In this document: positions 1-5,886 of the stretch, piece after piece
How the letters are laid out: every line of letters starts with the position of its first letter
Position numbering within the stretch: position 1 is the stretch's first letter
Source of the DNA: Gammaproteobacteria bacterium
GTDB taxonomy: Bacteria; Pseudomonadota; Gammaproteobacteria; SZUA-229
Assembly (NCBI GenBank): GCA_030641945.1
Contig: DAOWLL010000024.1
Span: 1-11,026, forward strand
Length of the DNA: 11,026 nt
Direction: 5' to 3'
Position numbers and translations under genes: made by a program
The notes under the pieces: model-generated
Told to the model about the DNA's origin: nothing
Databases searched by the model: none
Seen by the model: the letters and a program-made list of their open reading frames with translations, nothing else

Positions 1-5
1 ATTTT

Positions 6-28
6 GTTATGTTATAATATAACGTTAT
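6..28. promoter_or_regulatory. Zur operator (Zur box) overlapping a -10 element
   Basis: The core GTTATAATATAAC (11-23) is a perfect palindrome centred on base 17, and the symmetry continues outward with few mismatches to GTTAT at 6-10 and GTTAT at 24-28. This closely resembles the gammaproteobacterial Zur consensus (ATGTTATA-N-TATAACAT). TATAAT at 13-18 is a good -10 hexamer reading towards zur and lies wholly inside the operator, so bound Zur would block RNA polymerase. The matching -35 lies before the window. The minus strand also offers TATATT, so the same operator could control a divergent gene to the left. Family knowledge suggests znuA there, as in Pseudomonas, but it cannot be seen. 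Confidence 0.85.
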
Positions 29-62
29 TTTACACGATCCATGTTGCCCGAGCAGCGCGATT

Positions 63-557
63 ATGACCGAGCATTGTTCACACTCAGACCATGCCAGTTG
101 CACCCTGCCTTCGTCAGAGCAGGTTGCAAATTTTCTTGACCAGGCCGAGGTGCTGTGTGACAGGCGCAATCTGCGTTTCACCAAACTGCGCAAGCAGGTG
201 CTGGCGCTTGTTTGCAAAGCCGAACAGCCCGTGGGTGCCTACCACCTGCTGGATGAATTGCGTGAGTCAGGCCGCTCAGCGGCACCGCCGACTGTTTACC
301 GGGCACTCGATTTTTTGCTCGAGCAGGGCCTGGTACACCGCCTCGCAACCAACAATACCTACCTGGCCTGTGCGCATCCGCAGCATCCGCATGCTGCAGT
401 ATTCCTGGTGTGCAGCGTGTGTGGCCACACCCAGGAAGTGCATACCGAAGGCATAATCGCTGAGCTCAGGCGCAGGGCAGAGCAGTTCGACTTTGCAATC
501 AAGCACGCATCGGTTGAACTCACCGGCTGGTGCGGCCGGTGCAGGAGAAGTCAATGA
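63..557 (+). CDS. zur: Zur, zinc uptake transcriptional repressor (Fur family)
   Basis: A 164-residue Fur-superfamily protein, the usual length for Zur. The N-terminal winged helix (about 20-95) contains the recognition-helix segment PPTVYRALDFLLEQGLVH, which is nearly identical in E. coli Zur. The C-terminal dimerisation domain carries the structural zinc site made of two CxxC pairs (C117/C120 and C157/C160). H92, C103, a nearby His (105-110) and E125 fit the regulatory zinc site by analogy with E. coli H77, C88, H96 and E111. The first 13 residues are unusually rich in His and Cys (MTEHCSHSDHASC), possibly extra metal ligands. With zinc bound it should repress at the operator at 6-28, and so its own operon. 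The ATG at 63 has no good Shine-Dalgarno sequence. Its TGA overlaps the znuC start codon (ATGA, 554-557), indicating coupled translation. Confidence 0.93.
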   Translation: MTEHCSHSDHASCTLPSSEQVANFLDQAEVLCDRRNLRFTKLRKQVLALVCKAEQPVGAYHLLDELRESGRSAAPPTVYRALDFLLEQGLVHRLATNNTYLACAHPQHPHAAVFLVCSVCGHTQEVHTEGIIAELRRRAEQFDFAIKHASVELTGWCGRCRRSQ

Positions 558-1354
558 ACACCGATGCCGGCAATGAAGTGCTGATATCTACCTCAAACCT
601 GGGCTATACGATCAGAGGTCACCAGATTCTCGATGCGGTGTCGCTGAAGTTGCATGGCAACGAGATTGTCACCTTGATAGGCCCCAACGGTGCAGGAAAA
701 ACCAGTCTTGTTCGCATACTCCTGGGGCTGAAAAAAGCCACCTCCGGCGAGGTCTACAGAAAGCCGGGCGTAAACATCGGCTATGTTCCACAAAAGCTGC
801 ATATCGACCCGGTATTACCCCTGCGGGTTCGTGACTTCCTGTTGACGGCCGGCCGCTTTGGTCAAGAGCAGCTGATCAGGGTGCTTGAAGAAGTGCATAT
901 GTCACATCTTCTTGCATCGGCAGTGCAGACATTGTCGGGTGGCGAATTTCAGCGCGTGCTGCTTGCGCGAGCATTATTGCACCAGCCGGATGTGCTGGTG
1001 CTGGATGAGCCGGCGCAGGGTGTCGATATTATCGGCCAGCAGGCACTGTACCAGACAATTAAGCATATTCGAGACCGTCATGGCTGTGGCGTGTTGATGG
1101 TCTCGCATGATCTGCACCTGGTCATGGCATCAGCTGACCAGGTGGTTTGCCTGAATACACATATCTGCTGTACCGGCCATCCTGATGATGTCAGTGCACA
1201 TCCGGAATACCTGAAAATATTCGGCCAGGCAATGGAAGGTCTAGCGCCGTATTCACATCATCATGATCACTCGCATGACGCGCACGGCAATGTGATCCCG
1301 CTTGCCTGTGAAAATGAGCCGGGGGGGCATGAGGCAGGCTCGCATGATCGATGA
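554..1354 (+). CDS. znuC: ZnuC, ATP-binding subunit of the zinc ABC importer
   Basis: A 266-residue ABC ATPase that powers zinc import through ZnuB at the inner membrane. Visible motifs: Walker A GPNGAGKT (43-50), Q-loop Q80, signature LSGGE (127-131), Walker B VLVLDEP (147-153) and switch His H185. The tail has a His/Asp cluster, SHHHDHSHDAH (234-244), typical of zinc-type ABC ATPases and likely to bind or sense metal. I chose the ATG at 554 because AGGAG at 543-547 sits 6 nt before it, inside the end of zur, and the protein then begins as the family does; an in-frame GTG at 530 would add 8 residues and lacks this support. The ATGA overlap with zur and the 11-nt overlap with znuB make one operon. 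The manganese homologue MntB is possible from the motifs alone, but the zur context argues for zinc. Confidence 0.93.
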   Translation: MNTDAGNEVLISTSNLGYTIRGHQILDAVSLKLHGNEIVTLIGPNGAGKTSLVRILLGLKKATSGEVYRKPGVNIGYVPQKLHIDPVLPLRVRDFLLTAGRFGQEQLIRVLEEVHMSHLLASAVQTLSGGEFQRVLLARALLHQPDVLVLDEPAQGVDIIGQQALYQTIKHIRDRHGCGVLMVSHDLHLVMASADQVVCLNTHICCTGHPDDVSAHPEYLKIFGQAMEGLAPYSHHHDHSHDAHGNVIPLACENEPGGHEAGSHDR

Positions 1355-2138
1355 CTTCATCATAAATGCCGTGCTTGCAGGTATTGCGCTGGCCCTTGTT
1401 GCCGGGCCACTGGGGTGCGTGGTGGTATGGCGGCGCATGGCATATTTTGGTGATACGCTGGCACATTCCGCTTTGCTGGGCGTGGCCCTCGCTGTATCGG
1501 CCGAGCTGGTTCCTATCATCGGTGTTGTATTTATCGGCGCGCTACTGGCGGCCTTGCTGTTCTGGCTGGAACAAAGAAGAGAACTGTCAGCGGATACTTT
1601 ACTGGGGATACTCTCACACAGTGCGCTCGCGCTCGGTTTGATAGTTTTCTCACTGATCCAGACCCGCGTACCGGGTATCGACCTGATGGCCTATTTGTTT
1701 GGTGACATTCTCGCGGTTAATCAAACCGAGGTTGTGTGGATGTATGTCGGTGCGATTTTTATATTGTCGGTTTTTGCGTGGTTGTGGCGGGCCTTGATCT
1801 CAATTTCTGTGAATGAAGATCTGGCGCGTACCGATGGTGTTAACGTGTCACGGGTGCGCTTTGTGTTCATGCTGCTGCTGGCCATGGTCATCGCGGCCGC
1901 TATTAAAGTGGTTGGTATTTTGCTGGTGACGGCAATGCTGATTATTCCAGCTGCGAGTGCGCGCGCATTTTCTAACACGCCTGTGCAGATGGTTATCTTG
2001 TCCAGCTTGTTCGCCGTGGCTGCGGTCGTGACAGGGCTGGGCGCTTCTTTTTATCAGGACCTGCCGGCCGGCCCCGCCATTGTTGTAGCCGCTGCGCTTG
2101 GGTTTTTTCTGACACGCATATCAAGTGCCAGGTACTAG
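1344..2138 (+). CDS. znuB: ZnuB, permease subunit of the zinc ABC importer
   Basis: A 264-residue, very hydrophobic protein of the ABC-3 metal permease family, with about eight or nine predicted membrane segments. It forms the inner-membrane channel that receives zinc from periplasmic ZnuA and is driven by ZnuC. The opening GPLGCVVVWRRMAYFGDTLAHSALLGVAL (about 21-49) is a family hallmark, as is the later EDLARTDGVNVSR (157-169), the cytoplasmic segment expected to contact the ATPase. I chose the ATG at 1344 because the protein then begins directly with the first membrane segment (MIDDFIINAVLAG). Earlier in-frame ATGs at 1302, 1314 and 1329 would add a charged leader untypical of the family. 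It overlaps the end of znuC by 11 nt. The ribosome-binding site is weak (AGGCAGG, 1332-1338), consistent with coupled translation. No clear terminator follows. Confidence 0.92.
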   Translation: MIDDFIINAVLAGIALALVAGPLGCVVVWRRMAYFGDTLAHSALLGVALAVSAELVPIIGVVFIGALLAALLFWLEQRRELSADTLLGILSHSALALGLIVFSLIQTRVPGIDLMAYLFGDILAVNQTEVVWMYVGAIFILSVFAWLWRALISISVNEDLARTDGVNVSRVRFVFMLLLAMVIAAAIKVVGILLVTAMLIIPAASARAFSNTPVQMVILSSLFAVAAVVTGLGASFYQDLPAGPAIVVAAALGFFLTRISSARY

Positions 2139-2187
2139 GGGTTGGTGGCCAGATGAAAGTGACCATCCATAACATGGCATAGTTTTA

Positions 2188-2329
2188 ACCGCAGAGGCGC
2201 AGAGACGCAGAGGAGGAAGTGATTATTACACAGAAGGGAAAAAGGCGTAGGCCAGCATAAGCGAAGCGTTGCTGGCGATAGGTCATTAGATCGGAAACAT
2301 CATCAATGATATCTCAGCGTCTCTGCGGT
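2188..2329. repeat. Imperfect inverted-repeat element with tandem CGCAGAGR units, enclosing a REP hairpin
   Basis: The left arm begins ACCGCAGAG and contains three 8-bp tandem units, CGCAGAGG, CGCAGAGA and CGCAGAGG (2190-2213). The right end is GCGTCTCTGCGGT (2317-2329), which can pair with ACCGCAGAG (2188-2196) or CGCAGAGACGC (2198-2208). The about 100 nt between the arms hold the REP-like hairpin at 2247-2276. There is no reading frame of note. The style (short tandem units forming long-range inverted arms) matches the other gap repeats in this window, so I take it as a dispersed non-coding repeat. Mobility is not shown. Confidence 0.6.
2247..2276 (+). repeat. REP-like hairpin, type A (copy 1)
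   Basis: The tetranucleotide GTAG (2247-2250) is followed by stem GCCAGCA (2251-2257), apex TAAGCGAAGCGT (2258-2269) and stem TGCTGGC (2270-2276), a perfect 7-bp pairing. A GTAG head 5' of a palindrome is the hallmark of REP sequences. Copy 3 (7929-7958) has the same apex and a stem differing by one compensated base pair (A-T to T-A). It lies between two convergent genes, the usual REP position. Confidence 0.75.
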
Positions 2330-2466
2330 GATATAAGAATTTCAGAAAGTGGATGCCAACAACAAATCAACTAATACATACAGCACTGGCATCTATGGCT
2401 TAATCCGTGTTATCGAGCAAAATGTCGTATTGATCTTACCGGTCGCATTCATTTGGCATATAGCCC

Positions 2467-3225
2467 TTAGGTGCCTGGTGCCGGGTACAGGCTTTCAAGA
2501 ATCCTGCGAACCTCGCCTTCAGCATACTTTGCCAGTTCATCACGGCTTTTATTTTTTGCACTCATAGCTTCACCAAAATAGATCTCTACTGCCAGTTCTT
2601 TGGCTGTAAGAATACGCTTGCTTAAATCCATAAATGACATGCCATCGACATAGTGGACGTCAGGATGCGCTTTCTTACCACCCGGGTCCGGATAGTGAAT
2701 TGCGACGGGTTGTATATACACACCGCTGTCAACAGCACTCTGCATCAGGCGACTGTGAAATCTTTTTACATTGCCGTCTGTCGTGGTGCCTTCCGGGAAA
2801 AGCATGACGTTATGATTCATCGACAGGGCTTCAGCAATTGCCCTGTTTGCATCAGCAGCAGCTTCTCTACCACCGCGCTGTATATACAGGGTGCCGGCAC
2901 GTGTCGCCAGCCAGCCCAGTATGGGCCAGTGTTGAAGTTCTGCCTTGGAAAGAAAGTGCACTGGCAGCTCGCTGCCCAGGGCCGCGATGTCGAATAAAGA
3001 TACGTGATTGCTGACAAACAGGGTCGCTTCTTTCCTGGGCGTGCCATAGACACGCACCGGTATGCCGAGGCTTTTTGCAACACTGCGGTGCCACCAGCGT
3101 GTTATATGACTCTGGATTCCTGTGGGTGGCAGCGTGCCGCGTTGAAACAACACGGTAAGAATGCTGCCTGTCGAAACAACCAGGCTGAGCAGGGCCAATC
3201 GATAACCGACTCTTATTCTGTGCAT
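2467..3225 (-). CDS. 1-acyl-sn-glycerol-3-phosphate acyltransferase family protein (PlsC-like)
   Basis: A 252-residue member of the lysophospholipid acyltransferase family. The catalytic NHxxxxD motif is NHVSLFD (73-79, with H74 and D79). The second conserved block is KAELQHWPILGWLATRAGTLYIQRG (94-118), and the substrate-binding motif is FPEGTTTDG (143-151). A hydrophobic stretch at about 8-27 should anchor it in the inner membrane. The expected reaction is transfer of a fatty acyl group to lysophosphatidic acid to give phosphatidic acid. Lengths and motifs cannot separate true PlsC from related enzymes such as ornithine-lipid OlsA, so I give no symbol. The ATG at 3225 keeps the membrane anchor but has no Shine-Dalgarno sequence. 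It stands alone, convergent with znuB, with an 87-nt repeat block ending 18 nt upstream of its start. Confidence 0.85.
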   Translation of the reverse strand: MHRIRVGYRLALLSLVVSTGSILTVLFQRGTLPPTGIQSHITRWWHRSVAKSLGIPVRVYGTPRKEATLFVSNHVSLFDIAALGSELPVHFLSKAELQHWPILGWLATRAGTLYIQRGGREAAADANRAIAEALSMNHNVMLFPEGTTTDGNVKRFHSRLMQSAVDSGVYIQPVAIHYPDPGGKKAHPDVHYVDGMSFMDLSKRILTAKELAVEIYFGEAMSAKNKSRDELAKYAEGEVRRILESLYPAPGT

Positions 3226-3243
3226 ATCAATTAAAAACCAGGA

Positions 3244-3330
3244 TCTTCCCCAAATACAGTAGCTAGACCGATGATAACACCCTGATCATACAGGGAATAT
3301 TTGTCCGCCTGCCGCTACACGGCCCCACGC
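3244..3330 (-). repeat. 87-nt repeat block, copy 1
   Basis: It aligns without gaps to 10841-10927 with 80 of 87 positions identical; the last 41 nt are identical. It contains a hairpin with stem CCCTG/CAGGG (3280-3284 and 3291-3295), and three of the seven differences fall in its 6-nt loop while the stem is unchanged. A second small hairpin, GCCG-CTACA-CGGC, lies in the invariant part. Strand is given relative to the downstream gene: both copies lie upstream of minus-strand genes. In copy 1 the frame that gives a start codon in copy 2 has ATC instead of ATG and stops soon after. Confidence 0.8.
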
Positions 3331-3360
3331 GAATGAACGTGAATTATTAAAAACAATTTA

Positions 3361-3452
3361 TCCACAGATGAACACAGATGAACACAGATGAACACGGATA
3401 GTTAGAAACTTAAAAACGCTCTTATCCGTGTCCATCAGCGTTTATCTGTGGA
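3361..3452. repeat. Inverted-repeat module with tandem CACAGATGAA units, copy 1
   Basis: The ends are TCCACAGAT (3361-3369) and ATCTGTGGA (3444-3452). The left arm is a 10-bp tandem array, CACAGATGAA three times plus a partial unit. An inner stem pairs ACACGGATA with TATCCGTGT around a loop holding TTAGAAACTTAAAAACGCT (3402-3420), which recurs exactly at 10967-10985. Together with the 87-nt block this forms a composite repeat of about 210 nt. It could fold into a long imperfect hairpin. I see no coding potential. Confidence 0.75.
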
Positions 3453-3485
3453 CATATATCCTGTTCCTTGCTGGCATCCAGAGAC

Positions 3486-3515
3486 GTAGGGTGCAATAGC
3501 GAAGCGTATTGCACC
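3486..3515 (+). repeat. REP-like hairpin, type A (copy 2)
   Basis: GTAG (3486-3489) is followed by a perfect 9-bp stem, GGTGCAATA (3490-3498) with TATTGCACC (3507-3515), around the apex GCGAAGCG (3499-3506). The apex core is shared with copies 1 and 3 although the stem sequence is largely different. It is paired with an inverted type B hairpin 18 nt downstream. Confidence 0.75.
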
Positions 3516-3533
3516 ACGCGATTAATACAATCT

Positions 3534-3566
3534 GGTGGGTTGCGGCTTTCGCCTAACCCACCCTAC
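3534..3566 (-). repeat. REP-like hairpin, type B (copy 1)
   Basis: Read on the minus strand, GTAG (3566-3563) is followed by stem GGTGGGTT, an inner hairpin GGC-GAAA-GCC, and stem AACCCACC; the 8-bp outer stem is perfect. The GNRA-like inner loop differs from the type A apex but matches the layout of the hairpin at 7884-7916. Together with 3486-3515 it forms a BIME-like pair with the GTAG heads at the outer ends. Confidence 0.7.
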
Positions 3567-3613
3567 GAGAATGGTAGCTTTAATAAAAGCATTCGCGTTA
3601 TATGCGGCTAAAG

Positions 3614-3639
3614 CCTCTGTGTTCTCTGTGACTCTGTGG
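3614..3639. repeat. Short tandem array of CTCTGTG units
   Basis: Three consecutive units, CCTCTGTG, TTCTCTGTG and ACTCTGTGG, contain CTCTGTG (CACAGAG on the other strand). This is related to the CGCAGAG units at 2190-2213 and the CACAGAT units at 3363-3392. No matching opposite arm is visible nearby, so it may be a remnant of one of these inverted-repeat modules. Confidence 0.5.
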
Positions 3640-3685
3640 CAATCATTTGAATTTTTACCCACTTGATGGGGTGAAGAGCCAAAAA

Positions 3686-4519
3686 CTACATTGAGAAGCG
3701 CATCGACAGGTCGATGGCAATAATGTCCTTGGTTAATGAGCCGGTAGAGATGTAATCTACGCCGGTCTCGGCATATTCACGAATGTTTTCCAGGGTAATA
3801 CCGCCCGAGGCTTCCAGTGGAATTCTGCCATTGCTGAGTTTGACTGCTTCGCGGATTTGATCAGTACTGAAATTGTCCAGCAGTATACGATCAACACCAG
3901 CGGCGATTGATTGCTCCAGCTGGGAAATGCTTTCAACTTCAATTTCGACAGGGTAACCGGGGTTGTGAAACCTGGCATCTTCGATTGCTGTCGGTATGCT
4001 GCCAGCTGCAAGAATGTGGTTCTCCTTGATCAGGATTGCATCGAACAGCCCCATACGATGGTTCTGGCAGCCGCCACATGTGACGGCATATTTTTGTGCA
4101 GCGCGTAAGCCGGGAATGGTTTTGCGTGTATCAAGAATCACAGTGTTCGTACCTGCTACCGCTTTGGCGTATCTGGATGCCAGTGTTGCTGTCGCGGATA
4201 AGGTTTGTGCAAAATTCAGCGCAGTACGTTCACCGGTCAGCAGCGAGCGGGAAGCTCCACTGAGACTGCAGATGGTTTCTCCGGCTTCAATGCTGTCGCC
4301 ATCCTCTACATGCCATTCAATAAATACCTGGTCATCAATTTGCCTGAAAACTTCTTCAAACCAGTCCATGCCGCAGAACACGCATGCCTCACGGCAGATA
4401 ACATTGGCAAGCGATACTGCATCGGCAGGAATCAGTACAGCGGTAACATCGCCATCACCAACATCTTCACGCAGTGCTATGTGTACAGTCTCTTCGATTG
4501 TGCTTTGTGTAACAGACAT
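3686..4519 (-). CDS. nadC: NadC, nicotinate-nucleotide pyrophosphorylase (carboxylating)
   Basis: A 277-residue quinolinate phosphoribosyltransferase. It converts quinolinate and PRPP to nicotinate mononucleotide, CO2 and pyrophosphate in de novo NAD synthesis, in the cytoplasm. Conserved blocks: LREDVGDGDVT (16-26), GERTALNF (96-103), TRKTIPGLR (131-139), KYAVTCGGCQNHR (143-155), ILIKENHI (162-169), EIEVES (192-197), RILLDNF (211-217) and LEASGGI (235-241), with IDYISTG-type phosphate binding near 255-260. Length and order are normal for bacterial NadC. The start at 4519 lies 10 nt after the argA stop, so the two are probably co-transcribed. No Shine-Dalgarno sequence is visible. The palindrome GGGCTAGCCC (4527-4536), which includes the argA stop codon, sits just before it. 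The usual neighbours nadA, nadB or ampD are not in view. Confidence 0.94.
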   Translation of the reverse strand: MSVTQSTIEETVHIALREDVGDGDVTAVLIPADAVSLANVICREACVFCGMDWFEEVFRQIDDQVFIEWHVEDGDSIEAGETICSLSGASRSLLTGERTALNFAQTLSATATLASRYAKAVAGTNTVILDTRKTIPGLRAAQKYAVTCGGCQNHRMGLFDAILIKENHILAAGSIPTAIEDARFHNPGYPVEIEVESISQLEQSIAAGVDRILLDNFSTDQIREAVKLSNGRIPLEASGGITLENIREYAETGVDYISTGSLTKDIIAIDLSMRFSM

Positions 4520-4529
4520 GATGTATGGG

Positions 4530-5879
4530 CTAGCCCAGGTGCTTGCGTAATACTTTTGATTTGCGCTGATAGTTATACAATTGTTGCTTTTTCATCGGTA
4601 AGTCTTCCGGGCTTGACTCGCTAAAGCCGCGTTCCACAAACCAGTGCATGGTCTGGGTGGTTAGTGTATACATTTCTTCCATGTGCTGTTTGCGCGCCTG
4701 CCATTCGATATGTTGCATCAGCTCATTACCACGGCCATGTTGCTGATAGTCCGGATGTACCGCAAGACAGGCGAGCTCACAGGCTTTTTCTATTTCGAAA
4801 CAGAACAGGGCAGCACAGGCGACGATCATGCCGTCACGTTCGATCACGGTGAAATTATGGATGTCGAGTTCAAGCTGTTCACGCGAGCGTTTGACCACTG
4901 CCCCCTGTTGTTCCAGCGGCGTGATCAGTTCAAGTATGCCGCCTATGTCATCAATCGTCGCGGTACGCAGTCCTTCATAATTATCGGCAGTTACCAGCGT
5001 GCCGATACCATCACGGGTGTACAGTTCAAGTAATATTGAACCGTCAATATTGCGGCTGATGAGGTGTACACGCCTGACACCACCCCTGCATGCATGGGCT
5101 GCATTATCCAGATGTGATTGAGTGTCGCGCACTTCCTGCTGATTAATCTTGTTGTTGCTCTGTCTGTGGTTCTTGAACCACTGTTCAGCCTGCGGCAGGT
5201 TGAGCTGATGCAATAGCTCGCCTTCGCCATCAATGACACCGATGCTTTCCATGACAAAAATCAGCTTGTCTGCATTCAATGCAATTGCGATATCAGTGGC
5301 AACGTCTTCTGCGCGCAGGTTGAATATCTCTCCTGTTGGTGAATAGCCTATGGGCGAGGCCAGTACCATATTGTTCTGGTTTAATTGCTGTTCGATGGCT
5401 TCGGCATCTACATTTCTGACATTGCCGGTCTGGCAGTAGTCGACACCGTCTCGAATACCGTACGGTTGAGCAGTGACGAAATTTCCGGAGACAACACGAA
5501 CGGATGCATACGCCATGGGCGTGTTCGGCAGGCCCATGGAAAGCTTGGATTCGATAATCATGCGTACCTGGCCGGCAGCCTGTTCGACGCCTGGCATCGC
5601 ATCTGTCGTTGTTATGCGCAGGCCGTTGACGAACTCGGTATTGATATTGAGTGTTTCCAGCTGGCGTTCAATATGCGGGCGCGCACCATGCACCAGTACC
5701 AGGCGCACTCCCAGGCTGCCGAGAAGGGTAATGTCATTGATCAGGTGGTGAAAACACTCGTTCTCAACGGCTTCACCGCCAAACAGCACCACAACGGTTT
5801 TTCCCCGGTGTGCATGAATATATGGCGCCGAGTTTCTGAACCATTCAACGTGTTCGCTCATGTCAGGCGTTTTGTTCAA
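4530..5879 (-). CDS. argA: ArgA, N-acetylglutamate synthase (AAK-GNAT type)
   Basis: A 449-residue enzyme that acetylates L-glutamate with acetyl-CoA, the first step of arginine synthesis, in the cytoplasm. It resembles E. coli ArgA (443 residues) end to end. An amino-acid-kinase-like domain (about 10-285) carries the start VEWFRNSAPYIHAHRGKT and NVVSGNF/GVDYC-type segments and normally binds the feedback inhibitor arginine. A C-terminal GNAT domain (about 300-449) has RATIDDIGGILELI-like and LAVHPDYQQHGRG acetyl-CoA motifs and ends YNYQRKSKVL. I placed the start at a TTG (5879) because AGGAG at 5887-5891 stands 7 nt before it. The ATG at 5861 (443 aa) has no such site, and a GTG at 5924 would add 15 unlikely residues. 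It heads a two-gene unit with nadC and diverges from ilvD. I found no convincing ArgR box upstream. Confidence 0.93.
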   Translation of the reverse strand: MNKTPDMSEHVEWFRNSAPYIHAHRGKTVVVLFGGEAVENECFHHLINDITLLGSLGVRLVLVHGARPHIERQLETLNINTEFVNGLRITTTDAMPGVEQAAGQVRMIIESKLSMGLPNTPMAYASVRVVSGNFVTAQPYGIRDGVDYCQTGNVRNVDAEAIEQQLNQNNMVLASPIGYSPTGEIFNLRAEDVATDIAIALNADKLIFVMESIGVIDGEGELLHQLNLPQAEQWFKNHRQSNNKINQQEVRDTQSHLDNAAHACRGGVRRVHLISRNIDGSILLELYTRDGIGTLVTADNYEGLRTATIDDIGGILELITPLEQQGAVVKRSREQLELDIHNFTVIERDGMIVACAALFCFEIEKACELACLAVHPDYQQHGRGNELMQHIEWQARKQHMEEMYTLTTQTMHWFVERGFSESSPEDLPMKKQQLYNYQRKSKVLRKHLG

Positions 5880-5886
5880 GCTTTTG

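Larger units (their letters stand above)
2139..2466. other. Intergenic gap between convergent znuB and acyltransferase genes
   Basis: No convincing gene lies here. The left half is an imperfect inverted-repeat element (2188-2329) enclosing a REP-like hairpin. The right half (2330-2466) has no recognisable content apart from a 7-bp inverted repeat, GATGCCA (2352-2358) with TGGCATC (2387-2393), 28 nt apart. A 72-codon frame beginning at 2349 runs antisense into the acyltransferase gene and resembles nothing I know. I see no U-tract terminator for either convergent gene. Confidence 0.7.
3226..3685. other. Repeat-filled gap between the acyltransferase gene and the end of nadC
   Basis: This 460-nt stretch has no supportable gene. 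In order it holds the 87-nt block (3244-3330), an A/T-rich spacer, the TCCACAGAT inverted-repeat module (3361-3452), two REP-like hairpins in opposite orientation (3486-3566) and a lone arm of tandem CTCTGTG units (3614-3639). The flanking genes point the same way, so it must hold the acyltransferase promoter, but I could not pick out a convincing -35/-10 pair. After the nadC stop there is only a short ACCC/GGGT hairpin without a T-run. Confidence 0.7.

Noticed and set aside
2467..2490. GGTGCC-rich sequence at the acyltransferase C-terminus as a repeat
   Set aside because: Only one copy is present in this window and it codes for the end of the protein; no evidence for a repeat here.
2349..2567. 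72-codon plus-strand frame at the 3' end of the acyltransferase gene
   Set aside because: It overlaps the conserved gene antisense, has no ribosome-binding site, and looks like no known protein.
3358..3366. Perfect DnaA box TTATCCACA at the left edge of the inverted-repeat module
   Set aside because: It is a single box arising from the repeat sequence, copy 2 of the repeat has ACATCCACA instead, and there is no box cluster or origin-type gene nearby. Not an origin.
3361..3395. Tandem CACAGATGAA units as a possible CRISPR or iteron array
   Set aside because: The units abut with no spacers, are only 10 bp, and there is no cas or replication gene. A simple tandem repeat explains them.
3666..3685. 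Possible terminator after nadC
   Set aside because: The hairpin has only four pairs (ACCC/GGGT) and is followed by A-rich rather than T-rich sequence in the direction of transcription.
3996..4550. Plus-strand 184-codon frame over nadC
   Set aside because: It is antisense to a clearly conserved nadC and has no family resemblance; a shadow frame.
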